NCBI RefSeq assembly: GCF_000447205.1
Contig: NZ_AUWY01000033.1
Location: forward strand, 1 to 39,021
Direction: 5' to 3'
Length of the DNA: 39,021 nt
Source: Sphingobium ummariense RL-3
GTDB lineage: Bacteria; Pseudomonadota; Alphaproteobacteria; Sphingomonadales; Sphingomonadaceae
Part shown: piece after piece, positions 18,301 to 26,153 of the stretch
Position numbering within the stretch: position 1 is the stretch's first letter
How the letters are laid out: each line of letters starts with the position of its first letter
The notes under the pieces: generated by a model
What the model saw: the letters and a program-made list of their open reading frames with translations, nothing else
What the model was told of the DNA's origin: nothing
Database searches by the model: none
Position numbers and translations under genes: made by a program

Positions 18301-19171
18301 TGAGAACTGGATACTCGCCGATGCCTTTGGCGGCGCGGGAGCTTTCGCCCAACGTGGAGCGGCATGGCAGTTCCTGCATAGCGTGCTGATCTGGAAAACC
18401 GCGTCACGGACTTCCGATCGCCTCTACTCGCGGGACGAAATCATGGCGTTTGTCGTCAAGGATTTCGAGACATTCAGCGACAGCCACAAGACTTCTACAC
18501 CGGGCTTCGACAATCCGCCCTCGAATGTCATGGTCGGCGGCAATGTCGATACGAATCGGGCCGTGTATGCCGCTACACAACGCTTTGGTGTGTGCGGTTG
18601 GGAGGAAGGGGCCGTCGCACAGCATGATTTCTATATCGGCTACTGGCAGACCGCGCTTGGCATCGCTGAACGGCTCGGCTTCAATGCCGCTTTGCGCGCC
18701 GCCTCGACCAAGGCCGGCGCTGTGCTGGACTGGATGATTGCCCAGCATCGCAAGCGGGTTGTTGGTCGGATCAACAATGCGCCGCGCGCCAATCCCGGTG
18801 GCAGCGAAGCCTATTTGTTCAAACTTTGGAGCGAGAGCGTCATCACGGCGGCGGGTGGCAACGCAGCTTCGCTCCCGCAGACCTATGCGGCGATCGCGAC
18901 GCAGAACGGCAACGCGGCAACATGGGATGTGTTCAACTACGGCGGGTCCACTTACGGCAGGGACGGACAGGCCATGGACCAGTTGATCGCTGGCCCTTCC
19001 GTGTTGCGGATACATCTTGGGCAAAGCGGCAGCGACCTGACAACAGCAGAGGCAACCGCGGCTACATGGCGGAACCAGAAGAAAACCGAACAGGAGGCTT
19101 TAGGCCCTAATGGGGCCGGGACGACGTGGTTCCAATATCTGCAAGCGGTCCACAATCCGGCTATCTCGTAG
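15374..19171 (+). CDS. Large unknown protein with two N-terminal repeats
   Basis: 1265 residues, not recognised. Start is the ATG at 15374 with GGAG 7 nt upstream; no signal peptide is present, even with the earlier GTG at 15329. Residues about 8-215 and 270-477 are diverged copies of one beta-rich domain (shared words SGATxxSxRLNLPxNTxL, YDDxPxGAGGTVTFLRNG, AFGPPQ); the look is of a concanavalin/jelly-roll sheet. The middle (about 500-800) is also beta-rich and aromatic. The C-terminal 450 residues are helical and Trp/His/Tyr-rich (LPHAHQFPHWGSLLWKTP near 950), suggesting an alpha/alpha-toroid carbohydrate-active enzyme or a phage-tail-like fibre. That is inference. It is followed by a terminator and stands as a separate unit. 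Confidence 0.85.
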   Translation: MPGPVISTYSFGNATGPFAPTQTNGGATTQSFVINGSGATFTSGRLNLPANTFLQAGHIGITLPTDSNPALTQTPASMTLTWVGILPAAESPLVSVYEWEEARFELTAHWDPGKLEVYVERSGTTVLLESIGGLSMTAEETIGVRYDDDPDGAGGTVTFLRNGAAFGPPQPIAFKLRITPDCEFQCNASLSNTSNSALQKVKQIAVSVTETNDPLPPDPSDLTVYGDPGTRFPLSLDMEGASGTYNLTVPSGLSLVKRVITPTPVVQGSTYTMNALASSYSPSQSNGGVTTNALDVVGSGATYSSSRLNLPKNTYLSADSIGIALPTTSDPATTRAPRSITLGFKGILPTDEAPLVSLYEYDEGEFSLYGDWQAGQVTVHIRRNGQSDILYSATGLSNSSQEDIAVRYDDNPTGAGGTVTFLRNGVAFGPPQTIAFKPKITPVALLECNASLGNTANSVNLSVKEISIKLEVLADVESFTPVSSGPISAADMEQLYVDALDVSTPQSAKLVSYTPSGGGTASTVNVIIGPLDVPSGVAYRAILENWSTGSAVDHANVLVMTRPTRQNCQFEDATLRANQPMWMECLPQGPVPVVSNIAYYCEAIRIGSYVQFQFGYDWTAAAMPDNPFGDPSGKESYMVPHKWRIEDKDSNVLATIQRPDGGPLNGNDIPGIFTGSYDGYGVAITNSTDKWYPRGTVRAGIIWRSATPPAYDQTFITTHLPRYDVTIGYASHTHYSNNGFDGRLWGEDSSNGFGNTRVMPYEPTNYATLTPLEGVTSDPWKGSLYNFSSLAAVASTWLRYTPFNQSGRSPITGPGGVRDDRAAFAEPVGQYMYNVAANRPHDGKPWATIALDYVTAYVSDPYHCFEAGRCVPLFKGTNADRDIGLRNHYYGYGESSRPANRSWYIQGGRPYEMADGYSPWTAKVPYGGSAIRKPYFGTNEIDLPHAHQFPHWGSLLWKTPEFAFLGHKLSDQGRLYENWILADAFGGAGAFAQRGAAWQFLHSVLIWKTASRTSDRLYSRDEIMAFVVKDFETFSDSHKTSTPGFDNPPSNVMVGGNVDTNRAVYAATQRFGVCGWEEGAVAQHDFYIGYWQTALGIAERLGFNAALRAASTKAGAVLDWMIAQHRKRVVGRINNAPRANPGGSEAYLFKLWSESVITAAGGNAASLPQTYAAIATQNGNAATWDVFNYGGSTYGRDGQAMDQLIAGPSVLRIHLGQSGSDLTTAEATAATWRNQKKTEQEALGPNGAGTTWFQYLQAVHNPAIS
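15395..16800 (+). repeat. Internal duplicated domain (two ~620-bp units)
   Basis: The coding segments near 15395-16020 and 16181-16800 encode homologous about 205-residue domains. DNA identity is only moderate (for example 15820-15900 against 16598-16680), so the duplication is old or was acquired as such. Confidence 0.75.
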
Positions 19172-19188
19172 AGCTGTCGTGATAGCGC

Positions 19189-19217
19189 ACCGGCCCGTCA
19201 TGCGGGCCGGTTCCCTT
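19189..19217 (+). terminator. Rho-independent-type terminator after the large gene
   Basis: ACCGGCCCG (19189-19197) pairs perfectly with CGGGCCGGT (19203-19211) around a 5-nt loop and is followed by TCCCTTTAA. It starts 18 bases after the stop codon. Confidence 0.75.
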
Positions 19218-19276
19218 TAACCTTATCTTGAAGAGGCGCCGATAGAGCAAACTTCTGATTTTTCGGAAGACCGTTC

Positions 19277-19645
19277 ATGACGTTGCGCCTCTTTCTTCTT
19301 ATTTTGGTCAGTGTCAGTCTGTCGGCGCTGGCCCAACTTGCGCTCAAGCTAGGAACGAACGCGGCGGCACCCGGCAGAACGGCGGGGATTGGCGGGGAGG
19401 TCGGCGGCCTCATTCAGTCGCCCATGGTGCTCGTAGGGCTTGGCCTATACGGCGTCGGTGCGCTCCTGTGGCTGTTCGTTCTCGGCCGCGCTCCGCTGTC
19501 GCTCGCCTATCCCTTTGTCGGGATCGGTTTCATCCTGACGATGCTTGCCGGGGCCTTGTGCCTCAATGAGAGCCTGAGCGCCGCGCGGATCGGCGGAACG
19601 CTCCTAATCGCCATAGGCTGCGTCCTGGTTGCACGCTCGGCATGA
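19277..19645 (+). CDS. Small four-helix EamA/SMR-type transporter (flippase-like)
   Basis: 122 residues with four membrane helices (LRLFLLILVSVSLSALAQLA; MVLVGLGLYGVGALLWLFVL; LAYPFVGIGFILTMLAGALC; ARIGGTLLIAIGCVLVARSA). Size and the motifs ALAQLALKLG and LSLAYPFVGIGFILT resemble SMR/EamA proteins such as ArnE/ArnF, which flip undecaprenyl-linked sugars. Substrate is not shown by sequence. GGAAG is 7 nt before the ATG. It is followed after 16 bases by a GT-C glycosyltransferase, supporting a role in lipid-linked sugar translocation. Confidence 0.8.
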   Translation: MTLRLFLLILVSVSLSALAQLALKLGTNAAAPGRTAGIGGEVGGLIQSPMVLVGLGLYGVGALLWLFVLGRAPLSLAYPFVGIGFILTMLAGALCLNESLSAARIGGTLLIAIGCVLVARSA

Positions 19646-19661
19646 AAACCCGGAGGATCGC

Positions 19662-20948
19662 ATGAAACGCCATTCCGCACCCTACCGCCGTCCCGTGTCG
19701 ATGCTTTCGGACCGGACAAGCGCAATGCTGCTGGCGGCCATCGCCTTACTTGCCGTCATCGTCCGGCTCGCCGCTGCCTTTGTGCTGAAACAGCCCCTCG
19801 AAAGCGATCCGCTGTCCTATTTCACGATGGCGCAAGGACTGGCGGAGCGAGGCGAGTTGCTTGATCTATATGGCCAGCACGCCTTCTTCAGCGCGGGCTA
19901 TCCGCTTCTGCTCACACCTTTCTTCGCCCTGCTGGGCAGTTCGGTTGCCGTGGCGCTGGGCGTCAACATGCTGCTTGCTGTCGTCAGCACAGTGCTGATC
20001 CATCGGCTCACGTTGGCCCTGTCGGACAATCGGTGGGCGGGTCTGCTTGCCTCGCTCGCCTATGCATTGTGGTTTCCCGGTATCTGGAACGCCACGATGC
20101 TGGCGAAGGAAAATCTCTCGACGCCCTTGCTCATCGGCCTTGCCTTGTGCGCGGTTCGAGTCGCACGCGATGAACGTCCGATCGGGGCGGCGCTGATCGC
20201 GGGCCTGTTGTGGGGGGCATCGCTGGTGACGGGTGGCTCGACACTGCTGCTGTGCGCGGGCATGGGGGTCGCGCTGCTCATCCTGTGGCGTGCGCGGGGC
20301 AGCTTCATCCCGGCGCTGGGCGGCGGCCTCTGCTTCGTCGCCGGTGCGGCCCTGATCCTCGCGCCATGGCTCCATGCCACCAATCAAATGGTGGGCCGCC
20401 CGATCCTCACCACCAACGCGGCCTTCAACCTCTATCTCGGCAACAACCCCGCCGCGACGGGGAAGTTCGTCAGTATCTCCGATACGCCGCTCGCCAAGGA
20501 TTGGGAGGCAACCCGTCTCCGTCTCGGCGAAACTGGCAACGCCGATCGTCTGCAAGCCGAAGCCATCCGCTGGATCGGAGAGAACCCGCGCAGGGCGGCG
20601 GAACTGGCCGCGCTCAAGCTCGTCTATTTCTGGCAACCCAATATTCCCGATGCGGCCGATTTCGCCGCATCGAAGGCGGTGTCCTCGATCCGGCTGTTCG
20701 AGGTAGCGCAATATGGGCTGATCCTCGTTTTCGGTCTGCTGGCGTTCCGCTCACCGCTGATCGCCAGCGATGGCAAGTGGATATTCGCTGCGATGATCGC
20801 CGGCTTCTGGCTGATCCACGCGGCCGCCTATATCATCATCCGCTACCGCGACCCCGCAATCCCGCTACTGATCGCTATGGCCGCCATTCCGGTCGCGGCT
20901 TGGCTCCAGCAGCGCGCCGCGCGAAGGAATGTCCTCCATGCTGCATGA
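19662..20948 (+). CDS. GT-C (family 39 / ArnT-like) membrane glycosyltransferase
   Basis: 428 residues. A first membrane helix (about 20-42) is followed by a loop with ESDPLSYF (D49), placed like the catalytic acidic residue of GT-C enzymes that use polyprenyl-phosphate sugars. About ten further helices follow, with a periplasmic stretch NAAFNLYLGNNPAATGKF and a C-terminal YIIIRYRDPAIPLLIAMAAI. ATG at 19662 with GGAGG 5 nt upstream. It lies between a flippase-like gene and the HAD-UbiA gene and overlaps the latter. Likely role: transfer of a sugar from a lipid carrier onto a surface glycan or protein. Acceptor unknown. Confidence 0.85.
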   Translation: MKRHSAPYRRPVSMLSDRTSAMLLAAIALLAVIVRLAAAFVLKQPLESDPLSYFTMAQGLAERGELLDLYGQHAFFSAGYPLLLTPFFALLGSSVAVALGVNMLLAVVSTVLIHRLTLALSDNRWAGLLASLAYALWFPGIWNATMLAKENLSTPLLIGLALCAVRVARDERPIGAALIAGLLWGASLVTGGSTLLLCAGMGVALLILWRARGSFIPALGGGLCFVAGAALILAPWLHATNQMVGRPILTTNAAFNLYLGNNPAATGKFVSISDTPLAKDWEATRLRLGETGNADRLQAEAIRWIGENPRRAAELAALKLVYFWQPNIPDAADFAASKAVSSIRLFEVAQYGLILVFGLLAFRSPLIASDGKWIFAAMIAGFWLIHAAAYIIIRYRDPAIPLLIAMAAIPVAAWLQQRAARRNVLHAA

Positions 20949-22386
20949 ACGCCCCATCGCCGCCGGCGAGGCGGTTCCGCTGTTCGTGGACGTGGACGGA
21001 ACATTGATACGCGCGGATATTTCGCTGGAAAGCTTCGTGCGGATCGCGCGGTCCAGCATTACGGCAATGATGGAGGTCCTTCTGTGGCTGATAGCGGGCC
21101 GCGCCGTCGCCAAGACGATGGCGGCGAGGCGCGATCGGATCGACGCTGCACAGCTTCCTTATCGTCAGGAAGTGCTCGGCCTCATCGAGGAAGCGAAGAC
21201 TGATGGCCGCCCTGTCATCCTCGCCAGTGCGAGCCACTGGCGGCATATCCGCTCTATCGCGGATCATCTGGAACTCTCGGACCCGATCATCGCGACGCGC
21301 GGGCGCGCCAATCTCAAGGGCAGCGCCAAGCTCGCCGCGATCCGCGCGCACATCGGTCCCGATGCCCCGTTCGACTATGTGGGCGACAGCCGCGCCGACT
21401 GCTATCTCTGGCGCGAGGCGCGGCGGGGCTGGTCGGTCGGTCATGTCCCGCCGCGATCGGTCGTGGAACGTCTTGGCGGCCCTCGCCCCGGTCTGGCTCG
21501 CGCGCTGGTAAAGGCTATGCGACCGCACCAATGGACCAAGAACGCACTCGTTCTCGTCCCTGCCTTCACATCGGGCGCGTTCACCAACCCCGCCGTTCTG
21601 TTGACTGCCATTGCGGCCGCGCTGCTCATGTCGCTGATCGCCTCGTCCATCTATCTGCTGAACGATTTGCTCGACATAGATTCGGATCGCGCGCATCGGA
21701 CAAAGTGGAAGCGGCCTCTTGCACATGGTGATCTCTCGATCCCTGCCGCGCTGGGCCTCTCGCTTGCGTTGGCGGGCATCGGCCTTGTCGGGGGCTGGCT
21801 CCTGGGCGGGGCCGCACTCACCTTCTGGCTACTCGTCTATATGGCGATCACGACAGCCTATTCCTTCCGGCTAAAGGCAGTCATGGTCGGAGACGCCATC
21901 GTTCTCGCCTCGCTCTACACGATCCGCATCTGGATCGGAGCCATCGCGATCGGCGTGCCGCTGAGCTTCTGGCTGCTCCTGTTCTCGGTCTTCCTGTTCC
22001 TGAGCCTCGCCTATCTGAAACGCTATATCGAGATGCGCGACGCGACCGAACCGAATCGCCTGCTGAGCGGGCGCGGCTATGTGGGCGGCGATCTCGACGT
22101 GGTGATGATGTCGGGCATTTCATCGGGCATGGTCGCGATCCTAGTGCTGGCGCTCTTCGCCCATGACCCGGCAACTGCCGCACATTACGCCCTTCCCGAA
22201 CTGTTATGGTTGCTATGCCTGCCGCTCATCTACTGGATGAATCGCATCTGGATGATGGCACGGCGCGGGGAGGTTGAAGGTGATCCCGTCGCCTTCGCGA
22301 TCAAGGATCGGCGCAGCATCCTCGTCGGCGGGGCGATGGCCTGCATCTTTGCAGCGGCGCTCTACGGCCCTGCCACCATACCCTGA
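20938..22386 (+). CDS. HAD phosphatase - UbiA prenyltransferase fusion
   Basis: 482 residues from the ATG at 20938 (AAGGA 9 nt upstream; another ATG at 20929 is possible). Residues 1-180 are a HAD hydrolase: DVDGT at 18-22 with nucleophile D18, ASASH near 97, GSAKL at 128-132 and GDSRAD at 149-154. Residues 190-482 are a UbiA-type membrane prenyltransferase with NDxxDxxSD at 242-250 and LKRYIEMRD. The UbiA half resembles decaprenyl-phosphate phosphoribosyltransferase, and the HAD half could be the phosphatase of the next step, giving polyprenyl-phosphoribose. The family link is established; the coupled reaction is inference. No DprE1/DprE2-like epimerase is in the window. Confidence 0.88.
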   Translation: MLHERPIAAGEAVPLFVDVDGTLIRADISLESFVRIARSSITAMMEVLLWLIAGRAVAKTMAARRDRIDAAQLPYRQEVLGLIEEAKTDGRPVILASASHWRHIRSIADHLELSDPIIATRGRANLKGSAKLAAIRAHIGPDAPFDYVGDSRADCYLWREARRGWSVGHVPPRSVVERLGGPRPGLARALVKAMRPHQWTKNALVLVPAFTSGAFTNPAVLLTAIAAALLMSLIASSIYLLNDLLDIDSDRAHRTKWKRPLAHGDLSIPAALGLSLALAGIGLVGGWLLGGAALTFWLLVYMAITTAYSFRLKAVMVGDAIVLASLYTIRIWIGAIAIGVPLSFWLLLFSVFLFLSLAYLKRYIEMRDATEPNRLLSGRGYVGGDLDVVMMSGISSGMVAILVLALFAHDPATAAHYALPELLWLLCLPLIYWMNRIWMMARRGEVEGDPVAFAIKDRRSILVGGAMACIFAAALYGPATIP

Positions 22387-22410
22387 TGGCTGACAAAGGA
22401 CCGCAAGACG

Positions 22411-22578
22411 ATGCGGATAAGGCTCTCAACCTGCATTCAGGTTGCCATTGTCATGCTGGCCGTGTGGCTCGCCGTTGCCGCGCGACGCGCTCCCGGCAAT
22501 GGCGAGAAGCAGCTAGGAGCGGGCCTTGAGAAGCAGAGTGTCGGTTCCCCCCGCATAGGCTATGACGTAGCCCGGTAG
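22411..22578 (+). CDS. Possible small membrane peptide or truncated gene start
   Basis: 55 codons beginning MRIRLSTCIQVAIVMLAVWL, i.e. a basic start and one hydrophobic helix, with AAGGA 10 nt upstream of the ATG. It begins 25 bases after the HAD-UbiA stop, but its 3' part runs antisense into the end of the minus-strand gene at 22513, so it may be the remains of a fourth gene of this operon cut off by the neighbouring block. Weakly supported. Confidence 0.3.
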   Translation: MRIRLSTCIQVAIVMLAVWLAVAARRAPGNGEKQLGAGLEKQSVGSPRIGYDVAR

Positions 22579-24006
22579 CGCAGGCACGGCCTTTGCGTCC
22601 AGTCCCGCGATCCACAGGCCGGTAAAGCCGTCCCGCGACATGCGCGCCATCCGCGCACGCAGTTCCGCCACGTCGGACGTGTCCTGCGGGCAAAGCGTCG
22701 GAATATCCTGCGAACCGTCGAACCAATGTGCGCTGTCCGAAGGGCGCTGGATCGTCATCAGGTCCGACCCCGGTATCTGGAACAGGGTGTTGGTGAAGGC
22801 ATCGCGTCGCGTGATCGCATAGGCTCCGATCTTCCGATCCGGCGTCAGCGCCCAACTTCGGCATTCGGCTTCAGCCGACAGGAAGCCGAGCCGGCTTCCT
22901 TCGGGAACCTTGTCCAGCAGGGCGAGCCGGGATTGCAGCACGCGGTCGGCCCGCCACCATTGCGCGCTGGTCCATCCGGCCCGCAGCAGGAACAGGCTCG
23001 CGCCGAGAAGGAACAGCAGCTTTTCCCGATCGGGCCTTTGGGCTGGCCCGATCGCCATGATCGCGACCATCATCGCCACCGGCGTCAGTCGCAAATCCGC
23101 GCCCCAGCTTCCCAGCACGGTGGTCGGTAGGAGCAGGGCGGCGATGAGCAGCAGGCCGCCGCCGACGGCAAGGCGCGGTTCCAGCCTGCGCCCGCCTGCC
23201 CACAGAAGGGCGAAGATTGCAGCGAGACCAATAACGAGCGTCATCCCCAGATCGAGCGGCATGGACAGGCCCTTGAGCGCCGTCACGAAGTTCATGACCT
23301 TCGAGGACAATAGCTCTGGCTCATACCAGTAGAGACGGCCGCCGCTCGACCGCCATACAAGAAGCGGGACCACTGGCAGCAGCAGGGAGGCGGCGCGCAC
23401 GGCCCGTGCCAGCACGTCGCGCCCGCTTCGCGCTGTCGCCAACTCCGCGCCAGCAACGAGGATCAACAATATGGCCCAACCCATGATATGCGTGGTCCAC
23501 ACGGCGATCGCGGCCGCCCCAAAGGCCAGTGAGCGCCAAAGGCTGTGCTGCCGGTTGAAGTTCCACGCCGCTGCAACGATCAACGCGAGCGCGACCGAAA
23601 GGCAATAGTTGAGAAAGCCGAACAGGAAGGGCTGCGCGAAAGCGAAGGGTAGCGCCAGCATAGCGCTCGCCGTCACCCTCCCATGCGCGGAACAGGACAG
23701 GAGAATGATACCAACTACGGTAAGCGGCGCGATCATCGCGCTCACTAGGCGGGTCGCCGTCTCGACACCCAGCAAGGGCGTCAAGGCCAGAGCAGGAAGG
23801 TCCACGCCGAGATTGCCAATCCAGCGCCAATCGACGTTGAAATAGGCGTCGAGCGCCGTTCCTTGCCCGATCGCGGCGAAAACATGATGACGGGCCAGAT
23901 GGTTGGGGTAGTCCGATGCGCCAGGAACCGAGACGATCAGCATCGGCAGAGCAGCAACGATGACGAACGCCGCAATCCAGCGCCATGAGATACCTATGGA
24001 GAGCAT
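22513..24006 (-). CDS. Polytopic membrane protein, GT-C-like
   Basis: 497 residues. About ten membrane helices in the first 370 residues (for example WIAAFVIVAALPMLIVSVPG, LLFLLGASLFLLRAG), then a soluble domain of about 120 residues. The first loop has GASDYPNHLARH, placed like the acidic active-site loop of GT-C glycosyltransferases. Not assigned to a named family. Its start codon overlaps the stop of the acyltransferase (TGATG), so the two are translationally coupled. It is convergent with the + strand HAD-UbiA gene. Confidence 0.75.
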   Translation of the reverse strand: MLSIGISWRWIAAFVIVAALPMLIVSVPGASDYPNHLARHHVFAAIGQGTALDAYFNVDWRWIGNLGVDLPALALTPLLGVETATRLVSAMIAPLTVVGIILLSCSAHGRVTASAMLALPFAFAQPFLFGFLNYCLSVALALIVAAAWNFNRQHSLWRSLAFGAAAIAVWTTHIMGWAILLILVAGAELATARSGRDVLARAVRAASLLLPVVPLLVWRSSGGRLYWYEPELLSSKVMNFVTALKGLSMPLDLGMTLVIGLAAIFALLWAGGRRLEPRLAVGGGLLLIAALLLPTTVLGSWGADLRLTPVAMMVAIMAIGPAQRPDREKLLFLLGASLFLLRAGWTSAQWWRADRVLQSRLALLDKVPEGSRLGFLSAEAECRSWALTPDRKIGAYAITRRDAFTNTLFQIPGSDLMTIQRPSDSAHWFDGSQDIPTLCPQDTSDVAELRARMARMSRDGFTGLWIAGLDAKAVPALPGYVIAYAGGTDTLLLKARS

Positions 24007-25037
24007 CAGGCGACCGCCCTTGCGTCAACCGCGCGATATTGGTTCCACTTGTCCTGGAGCCATTGGCCCGCCGGCCGTTCCACAAGACGATTGAGGATCG
24101 TGCCAAGGGCGAGCGCCGTTCCGATCGCCAGCATATAGCTCGCAAGGGGAGGCAGGCCAAAGCGGTTGCCTGTCAGCATGACGATGAATCCGACATGCTG
24201 ATGGACAAGATAGAGGGAATAGCTGATGCTTCCGACCCATATGAGCGGGCGGATGCATATCCAACGCAGACGTCCCTCTATCATCAGGGCGAAACAGCCT
24301 AGGATGATAATCGCGGCCAGTAGGATGTCAGGGGTATCAGTCCCGCCGATCGTCAACAGCACCAGCCCCAGATAGGGGAACTGGTCGCGCCAGCGACGTT
24401 GCCCCGACCAGATGCGATAGGTGAGGATGCCGATCATGAAAAACGGCACCCATTCGAGCACCAGCAGGTCCACGACCGGACCAGGCATTCCATGCCAGAA
24501 GAACAATAGCCATCTGAGAGCAAGCCATCCCGGTATGGCGCTTTCGATGTGCTCGACAACGCCCGCGCGCCACAGGGCCAGCATGCAGGCATAGAAACCC
24601 AGTTCGATCGCAAGCGTCCAATAGGCTCCGTCCACGCATGGCAGATAAAAGAAGCTCTGGAGCATCGTGAAGTTCACAAGGATGGCGAAGGGCGGAATAT
24701 CAAGCGCCGGAATATGCCCGAAATGCTCTACCGTCAGCGTGATAAGGATCGCGCCCCAATAGGCAGGAAACAACCGCGCGAAGCGATTGGCCACGAAGTC
24801 CATCCCATATCGCAGATGCTTCAAGGTGAAGAAGATCGCGAAGCCCGAAATGGCGAAGAACAGAAGCACCCGATAGTTGCCGCCAACCACATGGAACGGC
24901 ACATGCGCCGCGCCGGGAAACATCTCCTCGAAACGCGTCGAATAGTGGAAGTTCATGACTAGCAGCGCGCCAATACCACGCAGCGCGTCCAGTTCGGTCA
25001 GACGCCCGCGACCGAATGAGTCCCCTCGCCGTATCAT
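24006..25037 (-). CDS. Acyltransferase 3 family membrane protein (OafA-like)
   Basis: 343 residues. N-terminal ELDALRGIGALLVMNFHY (R20, H31) is the family signature, followed by about ten membrane helices with FAISGFAIFFTLKHL, RFARLFPAYWGAILITL and WVGSISYSLYLVHQHVGFIV. Such enzymes O-acylate lipopolysaccharide, exopolysaccharide or other surface sugars. No strong ribosome site precedes the ATG at 25037. It is the first gene of a two-gene minus-strand unit and lies 151 bases from the end of trbB. Confidence 0.9.
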   Translation of the reverse strand: MIRRGDSFGRGRLTELDALRGIGALLVMNFHYSTRFEEMFPGAAHVPFHVVGGNYRVLLFFAISGFAIFFTLKHLRYGMDFVANRFARLFPAYWGAILITLTVEHFGHIPALDIPPFAILVNFTMLQSFFYLPCVDGAYWTLAIELGFYACMLALWRAGVVEHIESAIPGWLALRWLLFFWHGMPGPVVDLLVLEWVPFFMIGILTYRIWSGQRRWRDQFPYLGLVLLTIGGTDTPDILLAAIIILGCFALMIEGRLRWICIRPLIWVGSISYSLYLVHQHVGFIVMLTGNRFGLPPLASYMLAIGTALALGTILNRLVERPAGQWLQDKWNQYRAVDARAVA

Positions 25038-25188
25038 GAAAGATGGGCGTGATCTTGCCCAATCCCGTCGGCTGCGGACTTGTAGATTTTGTCCAATCCG
25101 ATCTGAATGAGATTGTTCACTCCGGTTGGGTAATAGCCGCGAGTTAATGTGACCCTAATATCGCTCAAAGTTTTGGAAGTTGCACCAA

Positions 25189-26142
25189 TTAACAATTCTC
25201 GATCGCGTAGCTGTCGCCATCACGGCCCGTTACCCGCGCGATCGTGTCGATGCGGCGGCCTTCCTTGGTGCGGCGAATGAAAACGAGCACGTTAATTGCC
25301 TGCGCGATTGCCCGGTAAGGGATACGCTGCGTCACCTCGCCTATAAGGTCTTCCAAACGGGTCAAACCCTCATAGGCGCTATTGGCGTGGATCGTCGCCA
25401 GCCCTCCGGGGTGGCCGGTGTTCCACGCTTTCAGCAGGTCCAGCGCGGAGCCGTCGCGAACCTCGCCGATGACGATCCGGTCTGGACGCAAGCGCAGGCT
25501 GTCCCTGACAAGATCGGTCATGGTGACAGGCGGGTCGCTGCGCTTCGTCAACAGCTCCACCTTATCCAGCGCCGCGCATTGCAGTTCCGCCGTATCTTCT
25601 ATGAGGAAAACCCGGTCTTCGGCGAAGGACGGCAAGGCAAGGATCGCGTTGGCGAGGGTGGTCTTGCCGCTGCCGGTGCCGCCCACAATCAGCATGTTGT
25701 CGCGCCGCTCGGCCGCCTCCGCCAAAAGCGCCGCCTGGGCGGCGCTCATGATGCCTTCGGAGATATAGTCCTCGATCGTGAAAATGACCTCTGGCCGCTT
25801 GCGGATAGAGAACATGGCATTGGCGGAGACGGGCGGGAAAACACCCTGAAACCGCTCGCCGGTTTCGGGAAGGGTGGCGCTGACGCGGGGCCGATCGCGG
25901 GTGACGACCTCCCCGGCATGGTCGGCCAGCAGGCGCAAGATGCGCTCGGCGTCTGCCGGCGTCATGTCGTGGCCGCTATACTCCCGGCCCGATCCGATCC
26001 GGTCGAGCCATATCTTGCCATCGGGGTTCACCATGACCTCGACAACCAGCTTTTCGGCAAGGGCAGACGCAATGACGGGGCCTAGAGACTGGCGCAGCGC
26101 ATGGGCCTTACGGTCGAGCGTGATCGGGTTATGCTGGGGCAT
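25189..26142 (-). CDS. trbB: TrbB / VirB11-like secretion ATPase
   Basis: 317 residues. Hexameric traffic ATPase with Walker A GGTGSGKT at 154-161, Asp box (LIEDTAELQC), Walker B region LRLRPDRIVIGEVRDG and His box (GHPGGLATIHANSAYEGLTR). Start is the ATG at 26142 with AGGAG 8 nt upstream; longer in-frame extension upstream would overlap the topoisomerase and is unlikely. trbB normally leads the trb operon and is followed by trbC; here 10 kb of cargo intervenes. Confidence 0.96.
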   Translation of the reverse strand: MPQHNPITLDRKAHALRQSLGPVIASALAEKLVVEVMVNPDGKIWLDRIGSGREYSGHDMTPADAERILRLLADHAGEVVTRDRPRVSATLPETGERFQGVFPPVSANAMFSIRKRPEVIFTIEDYISEGIMSAAQAALLAEAAERRDNMLIVGGTGSGKTTLANAILALPSFAEDRVFLIEDTAELQCAALDKVELLTKRSDPPVTMTDLVRDSLRLRPDRIVIGEVRDGSALDLLKAWNTGHPGGLATIHANSAYEGLTRLEDLIGEVTQRIPYRAIAQAINVLVFIRRTKEGRRIDTIARVTGRDGDSYAIENC

Positions 26143-26153
26143 GGGGAAATCTC

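Noticed and set aside
25150..25170. AATGTGAC near 25155 as the lost partner of the transposon end at 21-58
   Set aside because: Only about 8 bases match and it is far from the transposase; most likely chance.
15082..25188. Flanking direct repeats marking cargo insertion
   Set aside because: Comparison of the two edges by eye gave only short chance matches of 6-8 bases.
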